A stretch of 64,000 nucleotides of DNA. It comes from Thalassobacillus_A hwangdonensis (GTDB lineage: Bacteria; Bacillota; Bacilli; Bacillales; Halobacillaceae). The DNA is taken from the NCBI RefSeq assembly GCF_042675915.1, contig NZ_JBHTKL010000005.1, positions 806,001 to 870,000 on the forward strand, given 5' to 3'. This document shows, piece after piece, positions 25,554 through 34,036 of this stretch (its first letter is position 1; each line of letters begins with the position of its first letter). The notes under the pieces are model-generated. The model was not told the DNA's origin, ran no database searches, and worked only from the letters and a program-made list of their open reading frames with translations. The position numbers were made by a program, and so were the translations under genes.

Positions 25554-26585
25554 ATGAGAAAAGTGTTAAGTGTAGGCGCTGCTTTCAGTCTGGTATTTTC
25601 AATCGGGATGACAGGTGTGTCTGCTGAAGAAGGACAGACCGATATTCAGTCTGAGTTTTATCAAACGATACGTTTTATGGAAGAGTCCACTTTTGAATTA
25701 ACAAAGGATCAAAAGGAAAAAGTGCACTTATTGAATGAATTTGCCGAAAAGCGAATGAATGAAATAGAGACTGCATTGGAACGTGGGGAAGAAGAGCTTG
25801 CCTTACAATTGATTGATGAATTGGAAAATCTCATCGATCAAAAAGAGGAAAGTGTCACTGTACTGAAGGATGGAAGTGATTCGGAAACGATTGAAGATGA
25901 TTCACTGGATGAAGCACTGGAGTCTTTGACTAAAGGTACAAAACAAATTGATGCCCTTCTTCAAAGAGATGACTTGCCTGAAGAGGCGAAGAAAGGTTTG
26001 GAAAAAGCGTTGGCTCAGCATCAAAAAGTACTGCTTGACTCCAAGACCTCAAAAGGCTCGGCTGAGGATGAAGACGAAGAAAAGAACGACGATAGTAATG
26101 ATGATGAGGAACAAAAAGAAGAAAAGAACAGTAATAGAGATCGTGACCAAAATCGAGTAGATCGTAACGAAGATAAAGATGATGACAGAGATCGCCGCGA
26201 TGACGATGATGACCAGGACGAAGATGAAGACGAGGACGATGACAGAGATCGCCGCGACGACGATGATGACCAGGACGAAGATGAAGACGAGGACGATGAC
26301 AGAGATCGCCGCGACGACGATGATGACCAGGACGAAGATGAAGACGAGGACGATGACAGAGATCGCCGCGACGACGATGATGACCAGGGTGAAGATGAAG
26401 ACGATGATGATGACAGAGATCGCCGCGACGATGATGATGACCAGGATGAAGATGAAGACGAGGACGATGACAGAGATCGCCGCGACGACGATGATGACCA
26501 GGATGAAGATGAAGACGAGGACGATGACAGAGATCGCCGTGATGACGATGAAGATGACGAAGATGAAGATGACGATGAACAGTGA
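25554..26585 (+). CDS. Secreted protein with DUF5667-like helical domain and seven acidic Asp/Arg repeats
   Basis: 343 residues. Signal peptide (MRKVLSVGAAFSLVFSIGMTGVSA), then a helical domain at about 35-165 with the look of DUF5667 (LTKDQKEKVHLLNEFAEKRMNEIETALERGEEELALQLIDELENLID). After a Lys/Glu/Asp linker come seven units of 19 residues with consensus DDDRDRRDDDDDQDEDEDE, ending in a pure acidic tail. No LPXTG or membrane anchor is present, so it is probably released or held by charge. Ca2+ or polymer binding in a biofilm matrix is plausible but inferred. Confidence 0.82.
   Translation: MRKVLSVGAAFSLVFSIGMTGVSAEEGQTDIQSEFYQTIRFMEESTFELTKDQKEKVHLLNEFAEKRMNEIETALERGEEELALQLIDELENLIDQKEESVTVLKDGSDSETIEDDSLDEALESLTKGTKQIDALLQRDDLPEEAKKGLEKALAQHQKVLLDSKTSKGSAEDEDEEKNDDSNDDEEQKEEKNSNRDRDQNRVDRNEDKDDDRDRRDDDDDQDEDEDEDDDRDRRDDDDDQDEDEDEDDDRDRRDDDDDQDEDEDEDDDRDRRDDDDDQGEDEDDDDDRDRRDDDDDQDEDEDEDDDRDRRDDDDDQDEDEDEDDDRDRRDDDEDDEDEDDDEQ
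26184..26582 (+). repeat. Seven tandem 57-bp repeats inside the secreted acidic protein gene
   Basis: The anchor GACAGAGATCGCCG starts at 26184, 26241, 26298, 26355, 26412, 26469 and 26526, exactly 57 bp apart. Units 1-4 are almost identical in DNA, which indicates recent duplication; the last is degenerate. Copy number is likely to vary between strains. Confidence 0.93.
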
Positions 26586-26626
26586 GACGACGATTGATGT
26601 AAGGATGATTTAATAATTGGCTTTGT

Positions 26627-26675
26627 AAAAAGCGCTTGTGAGGATATGACTTCTCCCAAGCGCTTTTTAATTTTC
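26627..26675 (+). terminator. Terminator of the riboswitch-controlled unit
   Basis: AAAAAGCGCTTG (26627-26638) pairs perfectly with CAAGCGCTTTTT (26657-26668), followed by AATTTT. Confidence 0.9.
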
Positions 26676-26752
26676 AGTGGAGAGAGGTGATATCAATTGA
26701 CTTCTATTTCTACTATACTGTGAATAGTAGTTAATTCAGGGAGGCATCTTAC

Positions 26753-27628
26753 ATGCTAGGCTGGCTGATTGTAAATAGTTTTACTGCTTCATCTAAAAAG
26801 TTTCAGGACAATTACGACTTACTTCAGAAAGCTGCAAATCTAAGAAACATTTCTCTGACGATTAAAACAGATATTGATTTGTTTTATGTCTTACATAAAG
26901 AAGAGAGTAAGAATACAAAACCTGATTTCGTTATTTCTTGGAACAATGATGTATTTCTGGCAAAGTACTTGGAGAGCTTGGGCGTTCGTGTTTTCAATTC
27001 ATCGGAAGCAATTGAACATACTGCAAATAAAGCGCTGACCCATATTCGTCTGAATGATTGCGGTTTACCAATGCCGAAAACGATTCTGGCACCGGTCAAC
27101 TTCAATCAGTCCGAGGGTTTGTATAGGGATTTTATTGAGAGAGTAGTTGATGAGCTAGCATTTCCCATGATTATTAAGGGTTGTTACGGATCTTTCGGAA
27201 AGCAAGTGTTTCTTGCTCATTCCGCACAAGAATTAGTGGAGAAGGCTCAGGTGTTCCAGCATAAGCCGTTCATGTTCCAGGAATTCATCGCATCCAGCAA
27301 CGGCCGCGACGTGCGTATCAATATTGTCGGTAATCAGCCGGCTGCATCAATGCTCAGGACTTCTGGTAACGATGACTTTCGGGCGAATATCACCAATGGT
27401 GGCATCATGCGAACCTATCAACCAACGGATGAACAAATACAGTTGGCTATCCGTGCTAGTAAGGAGCTTGGGCTTGACTTCGCCGGGGTTGACCTTCTGT
27501 TCGGGAAAGAAAATCAGCCGATCATTTGTGAAATTAACGGGAACTCCCACATTAAAAACATTACGGATTGCACAGGTGCAGACATCGCTGGTGCCATGAT
27601 TGATCATGTAATTGCCGAGATTCGATAA
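26753..27628 (+). CDS. RimK-family ATP-grasp ligase
   Basis: 291 residues; AGGGAGG precedes the ATG. The order fits RimK/LysX-type carboxylate-amine ligases: preATP-grasp domain (1-100), LNDCGLPMPKTI, MIIKGCYGSFGKQVFLA (ATP Lys and glycine loop), FMFQEFIASSNGRDVRINIVG, and the Mg-binding end GVDLLFGKENQPIICEINGNSHIKNI. Such enzymes add an amino acid, often glutamate, to a carboxylate. The substrate is unknown. It is a single gene bounded by terminators. Confidence 0.88.
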   Translation: MLGWLIVNSFTASSKKFQDNYDLLQKAANLRNISLTIKTDIDLFYVLHKEESKNTKPDFVISWNNDVFLAKYLESLGVRVFNSSEAIEHTANKALTHIRLNDCGLPMPKTILAPVNFNQSEGLYRDFIERVVDELAFPMIIKGCYGSFGKQVFLAHSAQELVEKAQVFQHKPFMFQEFIASSNGRDVRINIVGNQPAASMLRTSGNDDFRANITNGGIMRTYQPTDEQIQLAIRASKELGLDFAGVDLLFGKENQPIICEINGNSHIKNITDCTGADIAGAMIDHVIAEIR

Positions 27629-27631
27629 TGA

Positions 27632-27664
27632 AAAGAGACTGACCAGCTGGCCAGTCTCTTTCTT
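27632..27664. terminator. Bidirectional terminator between convergent genes
   Basis: AAAGAGACTG / CAGTCTCTTT with inner CCAGCTGG, T-rich on the plus side. It serves the ATP-grasp gene and lies at the 3' end of the minus-strand gene. Confidence 0.85.
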
Positions 27665-28967
27665 ATTGTAAAGCAGTAAGGGAGGAGCGGATTTCCTGTT
27701 GATACGCATTGATTTTGTCAAATTTACCTTCAAAAGAAGTCTCCAATAACGGATCCTTTTCAAGTCCTTCGTAGCTCGGATAAGCATATTTCAGTTGCCC
27801 GAGTGAATCCGTGATATCTTGTTTTTCTGCAATCAATAGATTTATCTTTGCAAGACTCGCCAGATGATACTCAAAGTTGAAGGATTCCTGGAGATGAGAT
27901 GGCGTTTCTCGTTCCAGAATATCAGAAATAAGGATGTTCAGCCGGTTTCTTGCCACCAGGGCGTCATTCATGATACTTTGCCAGTCTTCCCCTTCATATG
28001 TAACGGAAGTCTGCTGCAGCAAGTAAGTGGATCGAGCATCATTGTATTTGATGAAGCCTTCCCACATCACATCTTTATGTCCGTTTTCAAGTGCCTGATG
28101 AAAGGCATACTTGGCCTCATTCAAATAGAGAATGAACAATTCCAAATCTTCACTGGATAATTGGGTGTGAATCGTCTGTTTCACTTTCAGTGCACCTTCA
28201 GTGGAAAAGAAATCAAGGTTGTCCATGTCGTATTTCCTCCTGAGGATGCCATTCGCTTTTTTATTGTAGTACAGACCAAGATAATTATAGTAGACCGTCT
28301 GGGTGACGCTATTCTTCAGCATCGTTCCTCTCACATCAAGAAGAGTGGAGGTCACTTGCTTATCGTTACGGTGGGTCAATTGTTGGTATGTAGTGATGGA
28401 TTTGATCAGCTTGACCGTTTCATCAATCAGAATCAGGTTCCCTGTGCTTACAGCCAAAAATGCTTGCTTACGTTGGTCAATCAGTTCTAAGACATGATCC
28501 ATCTTATCGATATTCCGCTGCCGGTTTTCGTCTGCTGCGTTGAAAAGATAAGGAAAGAACACAATGATATCAATGAAGTACTGAAGATGAGTTGCAAATT
28601 CAATGGCGGTCTTTGATTCTTTCGAAAATCTATCCTCAAGTTGTTTGAAAATCTCGTCTCCTACTTTTTTGGAAGTCTCCATATCATAGACCCTCAAAAG
28701 GCTGGTGAAGGATGTGACGTAGTTCTCATTTTCTAAGACATTACCATCCATCTGAGTGATGACATTGACACTGTCGATCGACAAATATGTTTTCATCGCA
28801 AAGATGAACGCCGAGAATGATACGATCAAACCGGTGACAGTGGTTGTAAATTGGATGAATTCAGCTGTGTCCTTGAAAGGGAAGATAAAATAACAAATAA
28901 AAAAAGATAATGCTGCTCCAAAAACGATGAAGATATACCGATAAGGTACTTTCGGGATCTTTTTCAT
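27663..28967 (-). CDS. Membrane-anchored protein of unknown function
   Basis: 434 residues. Two hydrophobic helices lie at about 11-30 and 40-62; the remaining 370 residues are predicted cytoplasmic and mostly helical, rich in Tyr, Leu, Asp and Asn, with no motif I recognise. The layout (two N-terminal helices, long helical soluble domain) recalls DUF-type membrane proteins, but no assignment is made. GAGGT precedes the ATG. It is monocistronic. Confidence 0.78.
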   Translation of the reverse strand: MKKIPKVPYRYIFIVFGAALSFFICYFIFPFKDTAEFIQFTTTVTGLIVSFSAFIFAMKTYLSIDSVNVITQMDGNVLENENYVTSFTSLLRVYDMETSKKVGDEIFKQLEDRFSKESKTAIEFATHLQYFIDIIVFFPYLFNAADENRQRNIDKMDHVLELIDQRKQAFLAVSTGNLILIDETVKLIKSITTYQQLTHRNDKQVTSTLLDVRGTMLKNSVTQTVYYNYLGLYYNKKANGILRRKYDMDNLDFFSTEGALKVKQTIHTQLSSEDLELFILYLNEAKYAFHQALENGHKDVMWEGFIKYNDARSTYLLQQTSVTYEGEDWQSIMNDALVARNRLNILISDILERETPSHLQESFNFEYHLASLAKINLLIAEKQDITDSLGQLKYAYPSYEGLEKDPLLETSFEGKFDKINAYQQEIRSSLTALQ

Positions 28968-29065
28968 ATATATGACCTCGCAATCCTGGATTTCATTTCT
29001 TTATTATATCAAACCAAAAATGGAGGTGAGCTTACATTCTGTCGTAAGATGTAAAAAAATGTTTT

Positions 29066-29093
29066 TTGATTTTGGTTGTGTTACCTTTATAAT
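29066..29093 (+). promoter_or_regulatory. Probable promoter of the SSS transporter gene
   Basis: TTGATT (29066-29071), 16 bp, TATAAT (29088-29093), about 110 nt ahead of the start codon. Confidence 0.65.
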
Positions 29094-29204
29094 AGTAAAT
29101 GGCCTAAAAATTCGGAAAATTTATTTTGTTTGAATTTGTATGATCAGGGGGATACACCCCATTCATAGGCTGAATTAAATACATAGAAAGATGGAGGCAA
29201 TTCA

Positions 29205-30632
29205 ATGGCTTGGTATTTATCGTACATCATCATCTACTTTACCTTCATGTTCGCTCTTGGTGTGTTTTATTTTCTTAGAGTGAAATCATCGAAGGATTAC
29301 TTGATTGCAGGCTGGAACATGGGCTTCTGGTCGATTGTCGGAACTATCATCAGTACCTTTTGCGGGGCTGCAGTATTTATCGGTTGGTTGGGAATGGGAT
29401 TCACGGTAGGACTTTCAGGGTTCTTCCAATTTGCACTGCCAGCTGTATTCTTCAGTATTTTATTGATCGTCGTTTTTGCAAAACCGTTACGCAGACAGAA
29501 ATTGTTTACGCTCGCAGATTTGTTCAGTGAGCGGTTTGGGAAACGGACTGGGGTCATTCCTTCTGTATTATCCGCATTCGTTTATTCCGTACCGACATTG
29601 GCATTACAGATGGTCGGGATGACGACCGTTTTCACCATCGCGTTTGGAATGGAAGTGAATACAGGGTTGATTCTGGCATTCGTTCTTATCTTGAGCTTTA
29701 CGATTCTCGGAGGATTGCCAGCAACGATCATTACCGATGCGATTCAAAGTATCATCGTCATCGTTGGTATCATTGCGCTCTTTATTGCAAGTATCATCTA
29801 TGGCGGTGGATTTGGAGAAATTATCTCCAACACACCAGTTGAATATTTGACACCTGTTGGTCCTGATGGGTTAGGTGCGGTACTGCTATTTGCTTTGTCA
29901 GTCGGACCATTCTATATGATTTGGCAATCGACATGGCAACGGATTTTTGCATCGAAGACAGAGGAAGTAGCTAAATCTGCAGGGGTAACAGGCTTTTTAA
30001 TCGCAGGTGCTATTTCGTTCCTTCCTTATTCCATCGGTGTGATTGCACGAAACTATGTGCCGTCGGATATGGATCCTGACTTACTTTTCTCTTATGTTAC
30101 CGTAGAAATGCTTCCTCCGTACCTTGGAGGAATCGTGCTTGTCGGCCTGCTTGCTGCATTGATGACTGGAGCGACATCATTCATCCTGCAGGGAAGCTCC
30201 AACTTGACTGTAGACCTGTACCAGCACATGATCAACCCGGACGCTTCTGAGAAGAAAATGATGTTCGCTTCACGTTTAACAGTTGCTATCATCAGTGTCC
30301 TAGGGTTGCTTGTTGCATTCAACCTGACGGATATCGTGACGATGTACCAGTGGGCGTTGCGTCTATCAGCCGCTACTCTTGTCTTCCCGTTCCTGGCCAT
30401 TATGTTCTGGAAGCGGGTAACGAGAGCCGGCGTGGAAGTCAGTATGATTCTGGCTTTGGTAGCTACGTTGCTATACCCGTACTTGAACATTCCGATCGAT
30501 CATACGATCTTCGGTCTGACAATTTCACTTGTCAGTTTGATTGTGGTCAGCTTGGTGACCAGTCATTCAAAAACAGAACAAATACATGCAGTATACTGGG
30601 AGAACTTAGCTTCTTCTAAGCGGAAATTGTAA
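29205..30632 (+). CDS. Sodium:solute symporter (SSS family)
   Basis: 475 residues with about 13 membrane helices. SSS features include the N-terminal VKSSKDYLIAGWNMGFWSIVGTIIST segment and the helix with GGLPATIITDAIQSIIVIVG near residue 165-185, which carries the family signature. It couples Na+ entry to uptake of a solute such as an amino acid, sugar or carboxylate; the substrate is not readable. A terminator separates it from the amidohydrolase downstream. Confidence 0.9.
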   Translation: MAWYLSYIIIYFTFMFALGVFYFLRVKSSKDYLIAGWNMGFWSIVGTIISTFCGAAVFIGWLGMGFTVGLSGFFQFALPAVFFSILLIVVFAKPLRRQKLFTLADLFSERFGKRTGVIPSVLSAFVYSVPTLALQMVGMTTVFTIAFGMEVNTGLILAFVLILSFTILGGLPATIITDAIQSIIVIVGIIALFIASIIYGGGFGEIISNTPVEYLTPVGPDGLGAVLLFALSVGPFYMIWQSTWQRIFASKTEEVAKSAGVTGFLIAGAISFLPYSIGVIARNYVPSDMDPDLLFSYVTVEMLPPYLGGIVLVGLLAALMTGATSFILQGSSNLTVDLYQHMINPDASEKKMMFASRLTVAIISVLGLLVAFNLTDIVTMYQWALRLSAATLVFPFLAIMFWKRVTRAGVEVSMILALVATLLYPYLNIPIDHTIFGLTISLVSLIVVSLVTSHSKTEQIHAVYWENLASSKRKL

Positions 30633-30658
30633 CCAATCATTGCTATGATAGGAATATC

Positions 30659-30693
30659 AAAAGGAGCATATCATGACGATATGCTCCTTTTAG
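30659..30693 (+). terminator. Terminator after the SSS transporter
   Basis: Perfect 13-bp stem AAAGGAGCATATC / GATATGCTCCTTT with a 5-nt loop and TTAG tail. Confidence 0.88.
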
Positions 30694-30717
30694 TAGAAGA
30701 GAAAGGAACATACAATC

Positions 30718-32361
30718 ATGACACAATTCGATACCATCATTAAGAATGCACATATACTCACGCTTGATCCGTCATCAACGGTTGCGGGATCCCTTGCTGT
30801 TTCTGAAGGAAGGATCACACAAGTTTGGAAGGAAAGGGACCCTGGAGTTGATGCAGAGCATGTCATCGATTTACAAGGGAAGACATTGATACCAGGCTTT
30901 ATCGATACTCACAATCACTTGCTCATGTACTCCCAATACCTGGACCAGATCAATTGTACAGCTCAATTGAATCGAAATGTGAAGGATATTCAAAGTCGTA
31001 TAGAAGAAGAAACGAAACACAAAGAAAAAGGGGAGTGGATTATTGGCTGGGGGTATGACGATACACTGTTAGCTGAAAAGCGTCACCCTACAAGAGCGGA
31101 ACTGGATGCAGTTGCGCCGGATCACCCAGTTTTGATTCGCCACATTTCCAGTCATTTTGCAGTAGTGAACTCCTTTGCACTTGAGCTTGCGGAAATACCA
31201 GAAGATATCCAAGACCCGAAAGCCGGACATCTAGGAAGGGATGAGAGCGGAAAGCTTGACGGGGTACTGCATGAATTTGGAGCGATGAAGCTTGTAGATG
31301 ATGTCATTCCTGATTATACCGTGGAGGAACTGGCTTCACTTATCGAACAAGGTGCCAACGATTACCTCGCTCAAGGAATTACGACGAACTCTGATGCCGG
31401 TGTGGGTCTTGTGAAAGGATTTTTAGAGTATAAAGCCCATGTAAAAGCCTTGGCAGAAAATAAAAACCCACTGAAAATGCGTTTTCTGATGCTTCATCAT
31501 TTGCTCGGGGAAGGCGGACCTTTCGCTGGAATGAAAGCTGATGAGGTGGACCAACGTATTCAACAGGAGACAGCTGGTCGCGCACGATTAGATAGTGCAA
31601 AACTTTTCCAGGATGGATCGATTCAAGGGCTGACAGGTGCATTGAGGCAACCTTATTTCACCCGTCCCGAATTGTCCGGAGAGCTGAGTCATGACCAGGA
31701 CGCTTTTAATGAAGAGGTGCTTGACCTTCACACCCGAGGCTTCCGGATTGCCACACACGGGAATGGGGATAGAGCAATAGGCTCCATCATCGATGCGTAT
31801 TCTTCTGCTCTGCAGCAGGAGCCACGACACCATCACCGTCACCGCATCGAGCATGTCCAGACTGCCACGATCAAAGATTTGCAACAGATGAAAATGAACG
31901 GAATCCAAGCATCCTTTTTTATCAACCATGTGTATTATTGGGGAGACCGTCATCGAGACATTTTCCTTGGCGAAGAGCGTGCAAACCGTCTGAATCCTTT
32001 GAAGGAAGCAGAAGAACTCGGCATGAAATTTACTCTTCATTCTGATTGTCCCATCACACCGATCTCTCCACTGTTTTCCATCTGGGCAGCGGTCAATCGA
32101 GTGACTTCCTCAGGTGAAGTGCTTGGAGAAGCGCAACGCATCGACGCAATGACAGCTTTGAAGTCGATGACGATATGGGGAGCAAGGTTGAATTTTGAGG
32201 AAGAAGAGAAAGGCTCCATCGAAATTGGAAAGGCTGCGGATTTTGCAGTGCTGGATCAGGATCCTACGACATGTGATCCAATGGAAATCAAAGATATTGA
32301 GGTGGAGGCAACCTATATCGATGGAAAATGTGTTTTTTCAAGAGCTGAACTTGGAACTTGA
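30718..32361 (+). CDS. Amidohydrolase family protein (YtcJ-like)
   Basis: 547 residues. Metal site motifs: GFIDTHNHLLMY (HxH at about 64-66), later HGNGDRA, HRIEHVQ, and SDCPITP with the catalytic Asp. GKAADFAVLDQDP at the C-terminus is the usual beta-sandwich end of amidohydrolase_3 proteins. These hydrolyse amide or related bonds; the substrate is unknown. It follows the Na+ symporter and precedes an amino acid permease, which suggests scavenging of a nitrogen compound. Confidence 0.9.
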   Translation: MTQFDTIIKNAHILTLDPSSTVAGSLAVSEGRITQVWKERDPGVDAEHVIDLQGKTLIPGFIDTHNHLLMYSQYLDQINCTAQLNRNVKDIQSRIEEETKHKEKGEWIIGWGYDDTLLAEKRHPTRAELDAVAPDHPVLIRHISSHFAVVNSFALELAEIPEDIQDPKAGHLGRDESGKLDGVLHEFGAMKLVDDVIPDYTVEELASLIEQGANDYLAQGITTNSDAGVGLVKGFLEYKAHVKALAENKNPLKMRFLMLHHLLGEGGPFAGMKADEVDQRIQQETAGRARLDSAKLFQDGSIQGLTGALRQPYFTRPELSGELSHDQDAFNEEVLDLHTRGFRIATHGNGDRAIGSIIDAYSSALQQEPRHHHRHRIEHVQTATIKDLQQMKMNGIQASFFINHVYYWGDRHRDIFLGEERANRLNPLKEAEELGMKFTLHSDCPITPISPLFSIWAAVNRVTSSGEVLGEAQRIDAMTALKSMTIWGARLNFEEEEKGSIEIGKAADFAVLDQDPTTCDPMEIKDIEVEATYIDGKCVFSRAELGT

Positions 32362-32443
32362 TGGAATTTGACGAAGACCCTTGAAAAAAGGATAATAAAC
32401 GAGTACTTATATAAAAAATAGAAGAAATTAAAGGAGATTGACA

Positions 32444-33901
32444 ATGGAAGAAAGAAAAACATTGCAAAAATCGTTTAAGTCCCATTGGGTCTGGGCGATT
32501 GCACTCGGCTCATCTATTGGCTGGGGCGCATTCGTACAGCCCGCAAACTGGATGGGACAAGCTGGACCAATGGGGGCGATGCTCGGGTTCGGAATCGGCG
32601 CACTGTTGATGATGGTAATTGCAGTAAGCTACGGTTTCCTGATTAAGAGTTTCCCTGTATCCGGTGGTGAGTTCGCCTATTCCTTCATCAGTCTTGGCCG
32701 TACGCATGCATTCATCTGTGGCTGGTTCTTGACACTTGGTTACATTTGTATCGTTGCATTGAATGCATCCGCCTTCGCACTAATGTTCAAATTCGTTTTC
32801 CCACGGTTTGTAGAAAATCTGCAACTTTATCAAATCGCAGGCTGGGATGTCTATGGAACGGAAATCGTTTTGGCTACACTCGCACTAGCTGTATTTGGAT
32901 ATTTCAATGTTAAAGGAACAGGCTTATCCGGACGGATGCAGTTCATCTTCTGTTCTGTCATGGTAGTAAGTGTTGTTGCATTGACATTCCTAGTCGGAGC
33001 ACAGCCTGAGTCCGGGTTCTCCAATGTACAGCCAATGTTCCCTGCTGATAAAACTGCATTTGCAGCAGTGATTGCGATCGTAGCGATGGCACCTTGGGCC
33101 TATGTTGGATTTGATAACGTACCTCAGTTAGCAGAAGAGTTCAATTTTTCTTCTAAGAAAGCATTCAACTTGATTATTCTTGCGCTTATTTTTGCCGCAC
33201 TCTTATACATGATGATGATTTTGGCGACAGCTATGGCACAGCCATGGGAAAGCCTTGTCGCAGAAAGCCTCCTATGGGGAACAGGTACTGTCGTACAGGA
33301 TCTGCTCGGAACCTTTGGACTTGTCATTCTCGTAACCGCACTATCCATGGGTATTTTCACAGGATTGAACGGCTTCACAGTTTCATCAAGCCGTCTATTG
33401 TTCGCTATGTCCCGTGCAAAAATCATCCCTGAAGCATTCTCAAGACTTCACCCTAAATACAACACACCGTATGTGGGGATCATCTTCACAGTTGTGATTG
33501 CAATGCTCGCACCTTGGTTCGGACGTGAAGTCCTGATCTGGGTCGTAGACATGTCATCCATCGGTGTGACGATCGCCTACTTCTACACAAGCTTCACGGC
33601 GTATAAACTGTTCAAATGGAACATGGGTGCTGACTTCAACCCATCCGTGAACGTAGTAGCACCAATGAAAAAAGTATTCTCAGCATTAGGAATCGTCGTA
33701 AGCCTTGTTTTCCTATCGCTGTTGTTGATTCCAACTTCCCCTGCATTCCTCGGAATCGAGTCAAGAATTGCACTCGTTGCCTGGATCGTGCTTGGAATTG
33801 GATTCTACCTAGTGAAGCGTAAAGAGCTGAATGAAATTCCAGAAAGTGAAATGAACTATCTGATTCTCGGTAACAAAGAAGTTGTAGCCAAGAATCAGTA
33901 A
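32444..33901 (+). CDS. APC-family amino acid permease
   Basis: 485 residues from the ATG at 32444 (AAGGAG 7 nt upstream; the TTG at 32438 overlaps the spacing). About 12 membrane helices with the APC-fold opening WVWAIALGSSIGWGAFVQP and GGEFAYSFISLGRTHAFICGW. FDNVPQLAEEF is typical of the glutamate/amino acid group. Substrate is likely an amino acid or amine. It lies 83 bp from the amidohydrolase and upstream of the hut region. Confidence 0.9.
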   Translation: MEERKTLQKSFKSHWVWAIALGSSIGWGAFVQPANWMGQAGPMGAMLGFGIGALLMMVIAVSYGFLIKSFPVSGGEFAYSFISLGRTHAFICGWFLTLGYICIVALNASAFALMFKFVFPRFVENLQLYQIAGWDVYGTEIVLATLALAVFGYFNVKGTGLSGRMQFIFCSVMVVSVVALTFLVGAQPESGFSNVQPMFPADKTAFAAVIAIVAMAPWAYVGFDNVPQLAEEFNFSSKKAFNLIILALIFAALLYMMMILATAMAQPWESLVAESLLWGTGTVVQDLLGTFGLVILVTALSMGIFTGLNGFTVSSSRLLFAMSRAKIIPEAFSRLHPKYNTPYVGIIFTVVIAMLAPWFGREVLIWVVDMSSIGVTIAYFYTSFTAYKLFKWNMGADFNPSVNVVAPMKKVFSALGIVVSLVFLSLLLIPTSPAFLGIESRIALVAWIVLGIGFYLVKRKELNEIPESEMNYLILGNKEVVAKNQ

Positions 33902-33908
33902 TTATTGA

Positions 33909-33941
33909 GCGTCCTTCCAGTGATGGGAGGGCGTTTTTAAT
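33909..33941 (+). terminator. Terminator after the amino acid permease
   Basis: GCGTCCTTCC pairs with GGGAGGGCG, followed by TTTTTAA. Confidence 0.8.
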
Positions 33942-34036
33942 GTGGGGATTTTGAATCTTTTATAGATGTGCATATATAGAAGAAACAAGGTATCTTAGTA
34001 ATAGTAAGTTGTTTTTTGAAGAAAGGTGGTTCCACC

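Noticed and set aside
26021..26659. Long serine-rich ORF on the minus strand over the acidic repeat
   Set aside because: It is the antisense image of the Asp/Arg repeat (GAC/GAT read as GTC/ATC/TCG), without ribosome site; the plus-strand gene explains it. A second-frame plus ORF at 26179 is also a shadow.
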